From CAZESS01 sp964414415 (GTDB taxonomy: Archaea > Thermoplasmatota > E2 > UBA202 > DSCA01), in contig CAYPWJ010000003.1 in NCBI GenBank assembly GCA_964414415.1, forward strand, positions 55,521-119,520: a stretch of DNA of 64,000 nt, given 5' to 3'. The notes beneath the pieces are model-generated. The model made no database searches. It was not told the origin of the DNA and saw only the letters and a program-made list of their open reading frames with translations. Of the stretch, positions 52,870-62,126 are shown one piece after another (position 1 is the first letter of the stretch; the number at the start of each line of letters is the position of its first letter). A program made the translations under genes and the position numbers.

Positions 52870-53970
52870 TTAATCCTTCTCCGGCTCCTCCGGCTCAGCG
52901 TCGCTGTACATGTCCTCGGCGATGTGGTAGATGACGGTGCCGATGAAGCCGATGAGCACCCCCTCGATGATGCGGCTGAGGAACGGCAGCGTGAGCAGCG
53001 ACTGCAGCGGCTCCGACTGGATGGCGATCTTGATGAGCATGTCGGTCGACGCGGAAAAGATGAGGCCGAACGCCAGCAGCGAGAAGGGAAGGATGACGTA
53101 GCTCCACAGCACCTGTTTTTCCTTGAAGTAGATGTCGGTGAACCGGCCGCCGACGGATATCAACGCCGCCGCGACGAACCACCACGTTATCTCGTGGAGA
53201 AACCGGACGCTGAACTCGAACACGCCCTGCGGCGCCGGCTGCATCGTCGAGACGACGTTGAACGCCGACAGCAGCGCCGCTATCAGGATGAAGGCAGCCA
53301 GCAGATTGGCGAACAGCGATATCCGGCCGCTGCGCAGCCCCGAGTATATCTCCCGGCCGAGGCGGGTGAAGAAGCCCTCCAGGTGGAAGACCCGCGTGAG
53401 GAGGTAGGCGCCCAGGACGAGCAGGACGGTGGCGAACCCCCAGGCGGGAGACCCGAGCAGCGACGACAGCCCCCATATGACGAGGACGAGCGCAAGCGGC
53501 AGCATGAACCGCCGCTGCATCCGTTCGTCCTCCATGAACCGGGAGATGAGGTAGTAGGTGCCCTCCAGGGTCTCGCTCTGCTTGACGACGACGCGTTTCA
53601 CGGCGTCGATCTTCGTGCGTGACCGGATCAAGGGGAGCACGTACTCGTCTTCGTCGCCGTCGGTCACCAGGATGACGCCGTCGGGCTGCACCTCGCTGAT
53701 CACCTGGTCGAGCCGGTCGGCGATGAGCTTGTCAGAGATAGGGCCGACGTCTGAGCTGCCGCCGATGGTCGCTATCGCACTGTCGCCCTCCAGGTCGTCG
53801 TAGGTCGACAGCGCGGAGTACATGCAGTTGACGTCTGACTCCTCGGGGTCGGCGAGAGCGAGCGCCTCTGCAGCCCTGCGGTTGGCCTCCCGGCCGACGA
53901 CGGGGGACGCGATACCTGTCTTTCGCCCGAGGTCGTTGTCCCTGTCGATGCACAGAACCAGTGTCGTCAT
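52870..53970 (-). CDS. DUF373 family membrane protein
   Basis: 366 aa. The cytosolic N-terminal domain starts TTLVLCIDRDNDLGRKTGI and includes ALADPEESDVNCMYSAL and VTDGDEDEYVLPLIRSR; it is characteristic of DUF373. About seven TM helices follow (from LPLALVLVIWGLSSLL near 155 to VLIGFIGTVIYHIA near 340). It is widespread in archaea with unknown function. The operon with an M50 protease is a possible hint of membrane-protein quality control. The start is leaderless-like: a TATA-like stretch (atttaaat) lies ~30 nt upstream. Confidence 0.88.
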   Translation of the reverse strand: MTTLVLCIDRDNDLGRKTGIASPVVGREANRRAAEALALADPEESDVNCMYSALSTYDDLEGDSAIATIGGSSDVGPISDKLIADRLDQVISEVQPDGVILVTDGDEDEYVLPLIRSRTKIDAVKRVVVKQSETLEGTYYLISRFMEDERMQRRFMLPLALVLVIWGLSSLLGSPAWGFATVLLVLGAYLLTRVFHLEGFFTRLGREIYSGLRSGRISLFANLLAAFILIAALLSAFNVVSTMQPAPQGVFEFSVRFLHEITWWFVAAALISVGGRFTDIYFKEKQVLWSYVILPFSLLAFGLIFSASTDMLIKIAIQSEPLQSLLTLPFLSRIIEGVLIGFIGTVIYHIAEDMYSDAEPEEPEKD

Positions 53971-54118
53971 GGCTGCGCCATTTAATTCAGCACCCGGTAT
54001 TTAAATCATTCTACATCTGGCGAGGCATGTGGATGGTGCATCGCGGGTAGCCCTGCAGCCGCCGGAAAACACATAGATTTATAAATCCTGCAATGTTATC
54101 ACCTGACAGCGTGATACC

Positions 54119-54502
54119 GTGAGCACGATATTGGTGGTTGAAGACGAGGAGCCCATCCAGGAGCTCATCAAGGAGTACCTGGCGCCGCTTGACGCGGACG
54201 TCTACCAGGCGTTGAGCGGCGAGGAAGGCGTGACGCTGTACCGTGAGCTGCTGGACAAGGGCAAGCGCCCCGACCTCGTCGTCATGGATCTCAAGCTTCC
54301 TGGCATCGACGGCGTCAAGACGACACGCCGCATCATGGAGATAGACAAGGATGCGAACATATATGGCTTCACTGCCTACTTTGGCACCGAGTGGTCGAAG
54401 GAGCTCAAGGAGGCCGGCGCGAAGGGCGTCATCGCCCGACCCGTCGGCTTTGAGGGCTTCCGGGACATCGTCGACCGCATCCTCAAGGGCGAGGAGATAT
54501 AG
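54119..54502 (+). CDS. Stand-alone response-regulator receiver domain
   Basis: 127 aa CheY-like domain: acidic pocket VVEDEEP at residues 6-12, phospho-acceptor Asp57 in VVMDLKLPGIDG, Thr85 in GFTAYFG. The usual Lys before Pro in motif KP is replaced by Arg (GVIARPVGF), a conservative change that may slow or alter signalling. GTG start at 54119. No histidine kinase or output domain is nearby, so the partner is elsewhere. A TATA-like box (ttataaatc) lies ~35 nt before the start. Confidence 0.9.
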   Translation: MSTILVVEDEEPIQELIKEYLAPLDADVYQALSGEEGVTLYRELLDKGKRPDLVVMDLKLPGIDGVKTTRRIMEIDKDANIYGFTAYFGTEWSKELKEAGAKGVIARPVGFEGFRDIVDRILKGEEI

Positions 54503-54580
54503 CCAGTTCGCCTGAAAAAACATGTCTCTTTTTTGACGCCCGTGGATAACTGCGGATACGGCAGACGGCGGGCGCCGTCG

Positions 54581-54961
54581 TTATTCGACGACCCACATCT
54601 CGTCGGGGATGTCCTCGTAGACCTCCTCGACGTCCTGTTCTCCCTCGGCGTCGCCGCCGGCTTCTTCTCCTTCCTTGTAGCCCAGGATGGTCTCCTTGTT
54701 GAGGAACCAGTAATGCGTCCGCCACGTCCGGCCGTCGTAGATGGTGGTCTCTTCCCGCTCGGTGGTCAGCATGCCTTCTTCCTCCAGGATGTAGAATAGC
54801 TGGCGGTCCTCTGGCTCGAGGACGTTGTCGATGATGCGGTCTTCGTACCCGAAGAGGTCCATGACGAAGTTCGCGTCGCCCATCGCCGCCTCGACGTCTA
54901 TCTTGACGCGGTTGGCGATGGCGGTGGCCAGGTCCTCCAGCGTCACGACGGTCATACCCAT
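54581..54961 (-). CDS. DUF6015-like conserved archaeal protein
   Basis: 126 aa. The N-terminal helix VTLEDLATAIANRVKI and the core MDLFGYEDRIIDNVLEPEDRQ with LEEEGMLTTEREETT and GRTWRTHYW look like a small winged-helix-like protein known from Thermoplasmatota genomes (recalled family similarity to DUF6015). The C-terminal tail is very acidic (EEAGGDAEGEQDVEEV). A DNA- or RNA-binding regulatory role is plausible. The ATG at 54961 is chosen from the TATA-like box (ctatatat) ~25 nt upstream. Confidence 0.78.
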   Translation of the reverse strand: MGMTVVTLEDLATAIANRVKIDVEAAMGDANFVMDLFGYEDRIIDNVLEPEDRQLFYILEEEGMLTTEREETTIYDGRTWRTHYWFLNKETILGYKEGEEAGGDAEGEQDVEEVYEDIPDEMWVVE

Positions 54962-55004
54962 ACTATTGCACGACGCCACATATATAGCTTTCTCTTCTCT
55001 CCGG

Positions 55005-56159
55005 TCACGAGATCGGCACCGGCACGAAGCTCAACGCGAAGATGACCACGGCCAGGATGGACAGCCCCTTCAGCCACGGCGACAGCGGGACGTATTCATT
55101 CAGCGCAGGCGGATGCCCGACGCCGATGATGAACACGATGAACAATGCAAAGAAGAGCCAGCCGCCGCCAAAGAACGACGTGGCGATGAGCAGCCCGATC
55201 GCCGCGATGCTCGCGTACTTATGCCTGCCCCGTAGCGCCCCGCGGGCGACGTGGCCGCCGTCGAGCTGGCCCGCCGGCAGCAGATTGATGGCCGTCACGA
55301 GCAGGCCAACCCAGCCGGCGAACGCCGTCGGATGGGTGACGAGCTTCATCCCCTCTGGAGGAGCGGGAAAGGTGAATAGCTGCTCCAGGCCGATGAACAA
55401 GAGCGGTGGGTTGAGCTGCAGCGCCTCGGTAGGGTCGATAAACACGGGATACTGCTGCATGAGAAACAATCCCGCCAGGCAGACAGGGATCGCGACCAGA
55501 AACCCCGAGATAGGTCCAGCGATGCCGATCTCTATCAGTGCCTTCCGGTCGGGGATGGGTTCCCGCATCGATATCACGGCGCCGAGCGTCCCCAGCGGCA
55601 GAAACGGATTCGGGGGAATCGGGATGAAGAACGGCAGCGAGGCAGCCATGTTATGCCGCTGCGACACCCAGTAATGCCCGAGCTCGTGGATGCCCAGGAT
55701 CGCCATCAAGGGAAATGAGAAAAAACCGAGGCCGTAGAGGAGATGCCTGGCGGCGAACACCTGCTCCCAGAACGGCACCGTCAGAAACTGGTTGAGACTC
55801 ATCTCTGTGAGATACCCGACAAACAGCATCGAACCCGACAGCATCGTCGTCACGATGGTGACGAAGAACAACATGAGGTTGAGCCACTCCGGCCGCGTCT
55901 TCTGCTCTGGATGCTTCACCACTCGCAGCACGTATTCGCCGCGCTCCCGCCGCAGCACCGGCACGTATCGCTCCTCCTTCAGCTCCAGCCTGAGCTGCTC
56001 GAACCGCTCCCGCAGCACGTCTGCGTCGATCGGCATGTCCACGTAGTAGCTGTAGGCCTCGTCGTCCTTCTCCCCGTAGATGGTGAAGTAGCGTGCCACC
56101 GTCCGGCGGACACGCTCGCTGTCGTCCCGCAGGGGGAACGCCGGCCACTCGTCCATCAT
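55005..56159 (-). CDS. M50 site-2 protease-like membrane metalloprotease, EGY/S2P type
   Basis: 384 aa. A soluble N-terminal region (to ~95) is followed by TM helices. HExxH is in ILGIHELGHYWVSQR near residue 158 and the third ligand in LLPAGQLDGGHVARGAL near 297. The arrangement and the PIPPNPFLPLGTLGAVISM loop match plant EGY and archaeal S2P enzymes. It probably cleaves membrane-bound regulators. The start at 56159 is chosen because of the TATA-like cctttatta ~20-25 nt upstream; an ATG at 56231 is in frame. Confidence 0.87.
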   Translation of the reverse strand: MMDEWPAFPLRDDSERVRRTVARYFTIYGEKDDEAYSYYVDMPIDADVLRERFEQLRLELKEERYVPVLRRERGEYVLRVVKHPEQKTRPEWLNLMLFFVTIVTTMLSGSMLFVGYLTEMSLNQFLTVPFWEQVFAARHLLYGLGFFSFPLMAILGIHELGHYWVSQRHNMAASLPFFIPIPPNPFLPLGTLGAVISMREPIPDRKALIEIGIAGPISGFLVAIPVCLAGLFLMQQYPVFIDPTEALQLNPPLLFIGLEQLFTFPAPPEGMKLVTHPTAFAGWVGLLVTAINLLPAGQLDGGHVARGALRGRHKYASIAAIGLLIATSFFGGGWLFFALFIVFIIGVGHPPALNEYVPLSPWLKGLSILAVVIFALSFVPVPIS

Positions 56160-56321
56160 CCAGGCAAGCCGCCATCCGTAATAAAGGTTTTGGAGCACGC
56201 CGGGCCGGTGTGCTCCATCCCGGATGTGCACGCTGTCCTTGATGTAAAGTATACGACGTGAAGGTATGTTTCAACAAATATATTTAAAAACAGTGTGGAA
56301 TAGATACATGATGGCGAATAC

Positions 56322-57167
56322 ATGGTGTCTGCCGAGCTCCATCTCTCCGTCCTGAGAGGCTCCCTGCAGCTCATCAGGCCGGTCATCGCTCTCGTGGCTG
56401 TCCTCGCGGTGTTCGCAGGCGGGATAGTGGACGGCCTCCATCACGTGTCACCGCGTCTATCGCTGGCGATGGCCGCTGCCTTTTTCATGTTGGCAGGCGC
56501 AAACGCCCGCAACGATTACCTGGACAGCGAAGTCGACCAGCAGGCACATCCAGAGAGACCGATTCCATCTGGCCGATTGCCGCCCAAGGCCGCGTTATAT
56601 TTCGCCTATCTATCCTTTGCCCTCGCGTTGCTCCTCTCACTCTTCATAAATATGCTCGGGTTTGGTATCATCGTCGCCGGCATAGTCCTCCTGGCAATAT
56701 ATGAACGATATCTCAAGGAGGTCGCCCTCGCGGGCAACCTGCTCGCCGCGTTTTTTTCAGGGCTGGCGGTTGTCTTTGGCGGTATTGCAGTCGGCCGCGT
56801 TTATAACACCCTGCCATTGGCGGGTATGGCTTTTTTCGTGATGCTCGGCCGAGAAATTTTGAAAGACGTCAAAGACATTAAAGGAGATGTTTTCCAACGA
56901 GTGACCCTCCCCATGGCCATCGGGAGAAAAAACGCTCTATACCTCGGCTGCTCGGCGGTCGCTGCAGCCACCGCCCTGGCGCCGTTCCCCTACTGGTTGA
57001 ACGCCCTCCGTGTTTGGTACCTCGTCATCGTCATACCTGCAGCCCTCTCATGGGCCTATTCACTCCTGCTCGTCCTCAGAGACATCCAGAACATCGACAT
57101 AACCCTGGAGATTCTACGGTCCGGGAGCGCCCTGGCCCTCGTCGGATTCATCGTCGGCGCGATGTAG
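56322..57167 (+). CDS. Digeranylgeranylglyceryl phosphate synthase (UbiA family)
   Basis: 281 aa, seven to nine TM helices. Two Asp-rich sites are visible: NARNDYLDSEVDQQAHPERPIPSGR-like region near residue 62 (N..xD..xD) and REILKDVKDIKGD near 180. This is the UbiA prenyltransferase pattern, and in archaea the DGGGP synthase that adds the second geranylgeranyl chain to glycerol phosphate. It works with mevalonate kinase and geranylgeranyl reductase elsewhere in the window. A TATA-like box (tatatttaaaaac) lies ~35-45 nt before the ATG. The spacer is divergent with the M50 gene. Confidence 0.88.
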   Translation: MVSAELHLSVLRGSLQLIRPVIALVAVLAVFAGGIVDGLHHVSPRLSLAMAAAFFMLAGANARNDYLDSEVDQQAHPERPIPSGRLPPKAALYFAYLSFALALLLSLFINMLGFGIIVAGIVLLAIYERYLKEVALAGNLLAAFFSGLAVVFGGIAVGRVYNTLPLAGMAFFVMLGREILKDVKDIKGDVFQRVTLPMAIGRKNALYLGCSAVAAATALAPFPYWLNALRVWYLVIVIPAALSWAYSLLLVLRDIQNIDITLEILRSGSALALVGFIVGAM

Positions 57168-57334
57168 ACAGAGAAAAGCAGCCAGGCCAACGCCACCGCG
57201 GCATTCATCCACTCAGGCGATTCCATACCGCCGGCAGCCAGCTCCATTCTCCACGCTGCATCTACCAGCATCGCAATCCTTCAGGATAGCGTCGGAGCGC
57301 CAGCATTTATATCACGCCTCGTCCATATCGATGC

Positions 57335-58279
57335 ATGAAGCTCAGCGACCTCGGCGAACGCCGCGCCATCGACCGGATGGCCGACATCTACGGCACCGTC
57401 TCCATGGACGACTGCGCCACCCTTGACATCGACGGCGGCGATGGCGCCGTGATCGTTGCCACCACCGACCTCGTCAGCGAGCCGTCGCATTTCCCGCCGG
57501 GGGCGACGCCCCGCCAGATGGGCTGGTTCGTCGTTGCCGTCAACCTGAGCGATCTCGCCGGTACGGGCGCCCGCCCGCTCGGCGTCCTGCTCTCCCTCGG
57601 GCTGCCCGCCTCCTTGGACGCGGGCTTCATCGAGGGATTCAGCGAGGGGGCGAAGGACTGCGCCACCACATACGGCACGGCCGTCATCGGCGGCGACACC
57701 AAGGAGACACGCGACATAACGCTCTGCGGCACCGCCCTCGGCCGGATGAACAGCGATGCCTCCATGTCCCGCCGCGGCGCCGTCCCCGGCGACCTCATCT
57801 ATGTCACCGGTACACTCGGCCGCGCTGGCGCCGCGCTCCAGCGACTCCATGATGGCACCGACGGCAGCGCGCTGCACGACCTGCTGCACGTCGAGCCGCG
57901 CGTCGAGGCCGGCATGGCGCTCGCTGACGCCTGCGTGGTCCATGCTGCGATGGACATCTCCGACGGGCTGGCCGACTCGCTGCATCAACTGGCCCGCCTC
58001 AATGAGTGTGGCTTCGCCGTCGACGCCGACACAGTGCCCGTCGCTCCGGGGGCGACGCTGCAGCACGCATTGTATGACGGCGGCGACTACGAGCTCCTGT
58101 TCACCGCCCCGCCGGACGAACGCGACGCGGTCACCGCCGCGTTGCATGACGTCGGCTGCCGCTGCACGGTCGTCGGCGAGGTCATCCCGTCCGGCCTGCT
58201 GCTCCGGCGTGACGGCACGGCAGATCAGCTGGAGCGACGGGGCTACGAGCACTTCAGCCAGCGGGGGAAAACTCTTTAA
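57335..58279 (+). CDS. thiL: Thiamine-monophosphate kinase
   Basis: 314 aa. The N-terminal DGGDGAVIVATTDLVSE near residue 32 (Asp-rich Mg sites), VNLSDLAGTGARPLGVLLSLGLP near 69, IGGDTKETRDI near 118 and the C-terminal DGGDYELLFTAPP near 248 match ThiL. It phosphorylates TMP to the cofactor TPP. The ATG is 62 bp past an AT-rich spacer. It ends 24 bp before a membrane protein gene with its own TATA-like box. Confidence 0.94.
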   Translation: MKLSDLGERRAIDRMADIYGTVSMDDCATLDIDGGDGAVIVATTDLVSEPSHFPPGATPRQMGWFVVAVNLSDLAGTGARPLGVLLSLGLPASLDAGFIEGFSEGAKDCATTYGTAVIGGDTKETRDITLCGTALGRMNSDASMSRRGAVPGDLIYVTGTLGRAGAALQRLHDGTDGSALHDLLHVEPRVEAGMALADACVVHAAMDISDGLADSLHQLARLNECGFAVDADTVPVAPGATLQHALYDGGDYELLFTAPPDERDAVTAALHDVGCRCTVVGEVIPSGLLLRRDGTADQLERRGYEHFSQRGKTL

Positions 58280-58303
58280 TATCGCCTGTCATCCATATTG
58301 GCA

Positions 58304-59422
58304 ATGAGCGCAAAGAAGCGGCAGGAGGACGACGAATACGAGTTCGAGATGCCGGAGTTCGACGAGGAGGAGTTCATCGCGAACGAGAAGCGCAAGGCGA
58401 AGACCTACTTCATCTCCTTCGGCTTCGGCATCCTCATGGCCGTCATATGCCACCTTGCATGGCGCGGCATCGACCCCGGCATCCGGTGGGCGTTGACCTT
58501 CCTGCTCGCCGTCTGCGCCATCGGCTTCCTCGTCAAGCTGCTGCAGCTGCTCGACATCGACCTCTCCGCGTTCGGGAAAAAGGAATGGTTCGGCTCGCTC
58601 GCTTTTTATTTTTTCACGTGGCTCGCGATCTTCATCCTGTCGGTCAACCCGCCGTTCTATGACGCTTCGCCCCCTGAGATAAAATCCATATCGCTTCCCG
58701 GCGTCCAGCATCCCGGCGGCACCGTCACCATCGCCGCCCGGGTTACCGACAACGTCGGCGTCAGCGACGTGGCGGTCAACGTCAGCACCGGCAACGGCAC
58801 CCTGCATCCCATGGAGCGGGCCAACGGCACCTACCGCTACGGCTACCGGTGCAACGAGACAGGCGTCGTCCAGTACACGGTGGTCGCCACCGACGACAGC
58901 GGGCGCACGCAACATTATCCCGGCTCACTCATGGTCACCGACGACGTGATATCCGTCGAGCTGCCGGACCAGCCGCTCGACGCCGACGACGAGATAGAGA
59001 TACAGGTGCCCGCGAACGTCAGCCGGCACACCTTCCGGGTCTACTACACGGTTGACGGCACCACGGTCAACGCCACCCGATCCGGCGAAAAAACCGTCGG
59101 CGGCACCACCCAGCTGCTGTATACGACATCCCCCGAGTACCGCGGCTGGCGCGAGAGCGCCACCAGCACGGTCACCTTCTATGTGGAGGTCATCCATTAC
59201 TTCGAAGGCGTCCCGACGCCCTGCACCCACACCATCGAAGGCGGCACCTACAACATCAGCACCACCGCCGACAGCGCCATCGGCGGCACGGCGAGCCCGA
59301 CGCCGTCCGGCCTGCCCGGCCCACAGCCGCTCGAGCGCGTCCCCGGCTTTGGTCTACTCGCCGCCGCTGCAGCGCTCGCCGTCATCCTGTTCCTCCGCCG
59401 CCGAAAGCGCACCGGTCGATAG
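58304..59422 (+). CDS. Ig-domain membrane protein with PGF-CTERM sorting signal
   Basis: 372 aa. An acidic cytoplasmic N-terminus (EDDEYEFEMPEFDEEEF) precedes three TM helices at about 36-115, then an extracellular Ig-like region with Asn-x-Ser/Thr sites. The C-terminus, PQPLERVPGFGLLAAAAALAVILF followed by RRRKR, is a textbook PGF-CTERM tripartite signal: Thr/Pro-rich spacer, PGF, TM helix, basic tail. Archaeosortase ArtA normally cuts and lipid-anchors such proteins. ATG at 58304, TATA-like ctttaatat ~25 nt upstream. Its last 69 bp overlap the convergent pheT gene. Confidence 0.85.
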   Translation: MSAKKRQEDDEYEFEMPEFDEEEFIANEKRKAKTYFISFGFGILMAVICHLAWRGIDPGIRWALTFLLAVCAIGFLVKLLQLLDIDLSAFGKKEWFGSLAFYFFTWLAIFILSVNPPFYDASPPEIKSISLPGVQHPGGTVTIAARVTDNVGVSDVAVNVSTGNGTLHPMERANGTYRYGYRCNETGVVQYTVVATDDSGRTQHYPGSLMVTDDVISVELPDQPLDADDEIEIQVPANVSRHTFRVYYTVDGTTVNATRSGEKTVGGTTQLLYTTSPEYRGWRESATSTVTFYVEVIHYFEGVPTPCTHTIEGGTYNISTTADSAIGGTASPTPSGLPGPQPLERVPGFGLLAAAAALAVILFLRRRKRTGR

Positions 59423-61018
59423 CTCAAACCCGATGACGGGATACTCGAGGTCGAACGCGGTTATCACCGTGGGATGCACCTCGCCGAAGTACCCCAGCTC
59501 GCCTTCACCGGTGACAACGGCGGCGCATCGCCCCTCGATGAACGACGGATGCTCCCTGCCCTCGACGTCAGCATCGATACCAAGGTTGTGGAGGATGGCC
59601 TGCACGAGCGACTTGCACTCGGTGAAGCCGGCCCTGGCGGCGATTTTCACCCCGGCGAGCATAACCTGGTTGCACGGCCCGTCGTCCATCGCCACGACCT
59701 CGCCGACCTCGTACAGCTGCTGCGGCAGGTCGTGATGCCTGTTCTTCGATAAAATCGCGAGGAGCGACGGCAGCAGCGAGACCCGCACAAGGGTATGCCG
59801 CGAGGATATCGGGTTGTCGATAGCCACGTGCTCCACGGGCTGCCGTTGCATCCGCTCGAACTGCTCCACGCCGCCGGACAGCGACAGCGTCGCCACCTCG
59901 TTGAAGCCCAGACCGACCATCGTCTCATGCAGCGTCGCATGCGACACGCTGCCGCCGTACGTCATCGAGCGCGGCATATCAGGAGTGAAGGCGTTGTAGC
60001 CGTACCCGATGGCGACGTCCTCGATGACGTCGACGTCGTGCAGAATGTCAGTTCGCCAGGCCGGCACCGCGACGTGCAGCGCATCGCCATCCAGGTGGGC
60101 GTCGTAGCCCATCCGCTCCGCCGCCTCGACAGCCTCGCTCTCCATCTCACGGCCGAGCAGCCGGGCAATGGCGTCCAGCGGCACCACGCGCTGGCGGGGC
60201 GTAAAATCCGGCGTCGCCTTTGCCGTTCCGTTGTGCACGGTGATCTGCTCAAGCCGGCCGCCGCGCTCCGCCAGCGCCGCCGCGATGATGCGAAGCGACG
60301 CGGTCACGGCCTGCCGGTCGGTGCCGGTGACGTCGACGAACAGCGTCTCGGTGAACAGGTCGACGACGGTCAGCTCGCCGTTGATGACCGGGGGAAACGA
60401 GAGCACGTTGTCGTGCCGGTCGACGATGACCGGGTAGCGCTCATGCTGCTCGAGCAGATGCGCATACTTTTTGCCTTTTTCGTGGCTGTGGAGCACCTCC
60501 GAGAGGTCCATCTCCCGGGTGGTCCCCAGCGGCATGAACGACACGTCGTGCGGCGCGACGGCTTTGTACAAGAACGGCGGGGTAACCGCGTCGAGGTTAT
60601 GGATGCCGATGGCCATCGTGCTGCGTTCCTTGCCGACCGATAGATGCAGCTTCTCCTGGAGCTCCATCAGCGAGGCGACGAGCTCCTCGCTCATCGTGAC
60701 GTCGCGGACGACGGCACCGCCAATGTAGGGCCGGACATCCCGGACGCTCTGGTCGACGTGCAGCTCGATGTCCGGTGCTGCCAGGCTATACCTGGTCATG
60801 CCGGTCTGGATGTCGAGAAACGAGCGGAGCGCCCGGGCGAGGCCCTCGACGCTCAGCAGGTCCGGCCGGTCGGGGAACACCTCGACCGCTATCTCGCCGT
60901 CGTCGACACGTTCGATGTCGGCGCCCAGCATCGGTATCCGCTCGAGCAGCGTGTCCCTGTCGATGTCGGCGTCGAGCAGCCCGAGTAAATCATCCTGGTC
61001 GACGGTGATAACCGGCAT
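59354..61018 (-). CDS. pheT: Phenylalanyl-tRNA synthetase beta subunit
   Basis: 554 aa, the archaeal PheT length. Motifs: PVITVDQDDLLGLL at the start, VEVFPDRPDLLSVEGLARALR near 47 (B1), the B3/B4 domain with GIHNLDAVTPPF near 138, B5 (LLGREMESEAVEAAERMGYDA) near 288 and DVIEDVAIGYGYNAF near 325, and the catalytic-like core with LYEVGEVVAMDDG near 455. It forms the tetramer with PheS, which is not in the window. The C-terminal tail (TGALSAAEEQDDGERCSGGE) overlaps the PGF-CTERM gene on the other strand by 69 bp and is probably an extension. Confidence 0.94.
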   Translation of the reverse strand: MPVITVDQDDLLGLLDADIDRDTLLERIPMLGADIERVDDGEIAVEVFPDRPDLLSVEGLARALRSFLDIQTGMTRYSLAAPDIELHVDQSVRDVRPYIGGAVVRDVTMSEELVASLMELQEKLHLSVGKERSTMAIGIHNLDAVTPPFLYKAVAPHDVSFMPLGTTREMDLSEVLHSHEKGKKYAHLLEQHERYPVIVDRHDNVLSFPPVINGELTVVDLFTETLFVDVTGTDRQAVTASLRIIAAALAERGGRLEQITVHNGTAKATPDFTPRQRVVPLDAIARLLGREMESEAVEAAERMGYDAHLDGDALHVAVPAWRTDILHDVDVIEDVAIGYGYNAFTPDMPRSMTYGGSVSHATLHETMVGLGFNEVATLSLSGGVEQFERMQRQPVEHVAIDNPISSRHTLVRVSLLPSLLAILSKNRHHDLPQQLYEVGEVVAMDDGPCNQVMLAGVKIAARAGFTECKSLVQAILHNLGIDADVEGREHPSFIEGRCAAVVTGEGELGYFGEVHPTVITAFDLEYPVIGFELSTGALSAAEEQDDGERCSGGE

Positions 61019-61128
61019 GGCTGCTAAATGACGCCCGCCTATTTTAGGCTGTCGCTTTCACCGGCATGCCGGCATCGCCGCTATGGAAACAACAACGCAT
61101 ATATATCACGTGTCTTTTTCTTGGGAAA

Positions 61129-62022
61129 ATGCCTGAACCCAATGGTTTTCCTGACGCATCCGCCATCAGAGACATGTTCGACGAGGCCTGCCGCACGCTC
61201 GACATCGAGCCATCGCGGGAGGACATCGAGGACCTGGTCATCTACGAGATGACCGACGGGACGCGGACGTCGATGGAGGAAACCGGCGCGGAGGCCTACT
61301 ACAACGGCGGCATCTTCTGCCTTCGCTTCATGCATTTCCTGAAGTCCATCGGCGCCCGGCATCTCTACCTCAACGTCATCCACGAGCGGCACAAGGACCG
61401 GGTCAACTACGAGGACATCTACGAGGGCTTCACCATGCTCGTCGATCCCTACCGGGAGTTCGCCGAGCGACACAGCGACATCAAATGGACGTTCGTCGGC
61501 GACTTCAGCGACTCGATCGCGCCGGATGCCGGCGAGCAGCCGTTCGACATCCGCGCCGCCCTCCAGGAGTTCGAGGAGCTCACCCGGGGCCGCGAGGACG
61601 CGCTGTCGGTCTACTTCATGATCAACTATTCAACGCAGTGGTTGACCGACGACGGCTGGAACCTGTTCGGGGATCTCCCGAATGCGAACGTCATCCTCCG
61701 CCACTGCAAGGGCTACGTCAACGGGGACATGTGGCTGCCCACCAAGCTCGACAACAACACGTTCATGTACGCCCAGAACGGCTCCGTCAGCCGGAACTGG
61801 ACCGACCGGCAGCTCGTCACCCTCATCGCCATCGCCTTGCGCAGCATGCTCCTCAACCGGGGCACCCATTACTCCAAGAGATACGCCGGCGACGAGCAGG
61901 ACCACATCCGCACGCAGCGCGAGGAACAGCTGGCGATGACCCACCGCGAGCTGCACGAGGCGGCCAAGCCGAAGCGCGCCATCATCTTCAGCCCCGTCGG
62001 CCCCGAGATATACGAGTTCTGA
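61129..62022 (+). CDS. Conserved hypothetical, possibly distant cis-prenyltransferase-like
   Basis: 297 aa. The ATG at 61129 is set by the TATA box (gcatatatat) ~25 nt upstream; another in-frame ATG at 61066 lies before it. Features: CRTLDIEPSREDIEDLVIYEM near 20, a central DIKWTFVGDFSD, NYSTQWLTDDGWNLFGD near 187, and LPNANVILRHCKGY near 205, vaguely like the DLP-xxDLLIRT region of undecaprenyl diphosphate synthases. Catalytic Asp and the P-loop-like region were not found, so the match is weak. It stands alone before the L7Ae cluster. Confidence 0.5.
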   Translation: MPEPNGFPDASAIRDMFDEACRTLDIEPSREDIEDLVIYEMTDGTRTSMEETGAEAYYNGGIFCLRFMHFLKSIGARHLYLNVIHERHKDRVNYEDIYEGFTMLVDPYREFAERHSDIKWTFVGDFSDSIAPDAGEQPFDIRAALQEFEELTRGREDALSVYFMINYSTQWLTDDGWNLFGDLPNANVILRHCKGYVNGDMWLPTKLDNNTFMYAQNGSVSRNWTDRQLVTLIAIALRSMLLNRGTHYSKRYAGDEQDHIRTQREEQLAMTHRELHEAAKPKRAIIFSPVGPEIYEF

Positions 62023-62126
62023 GCATACTGCATCGCAGCAGCGCCACCGCCACGCTTATATATCCCGTCTCTATTCCGTGCTACGCCTATGAATAATGAC
62101 GGTCTACCCCAGAAGGAGGCACCACT

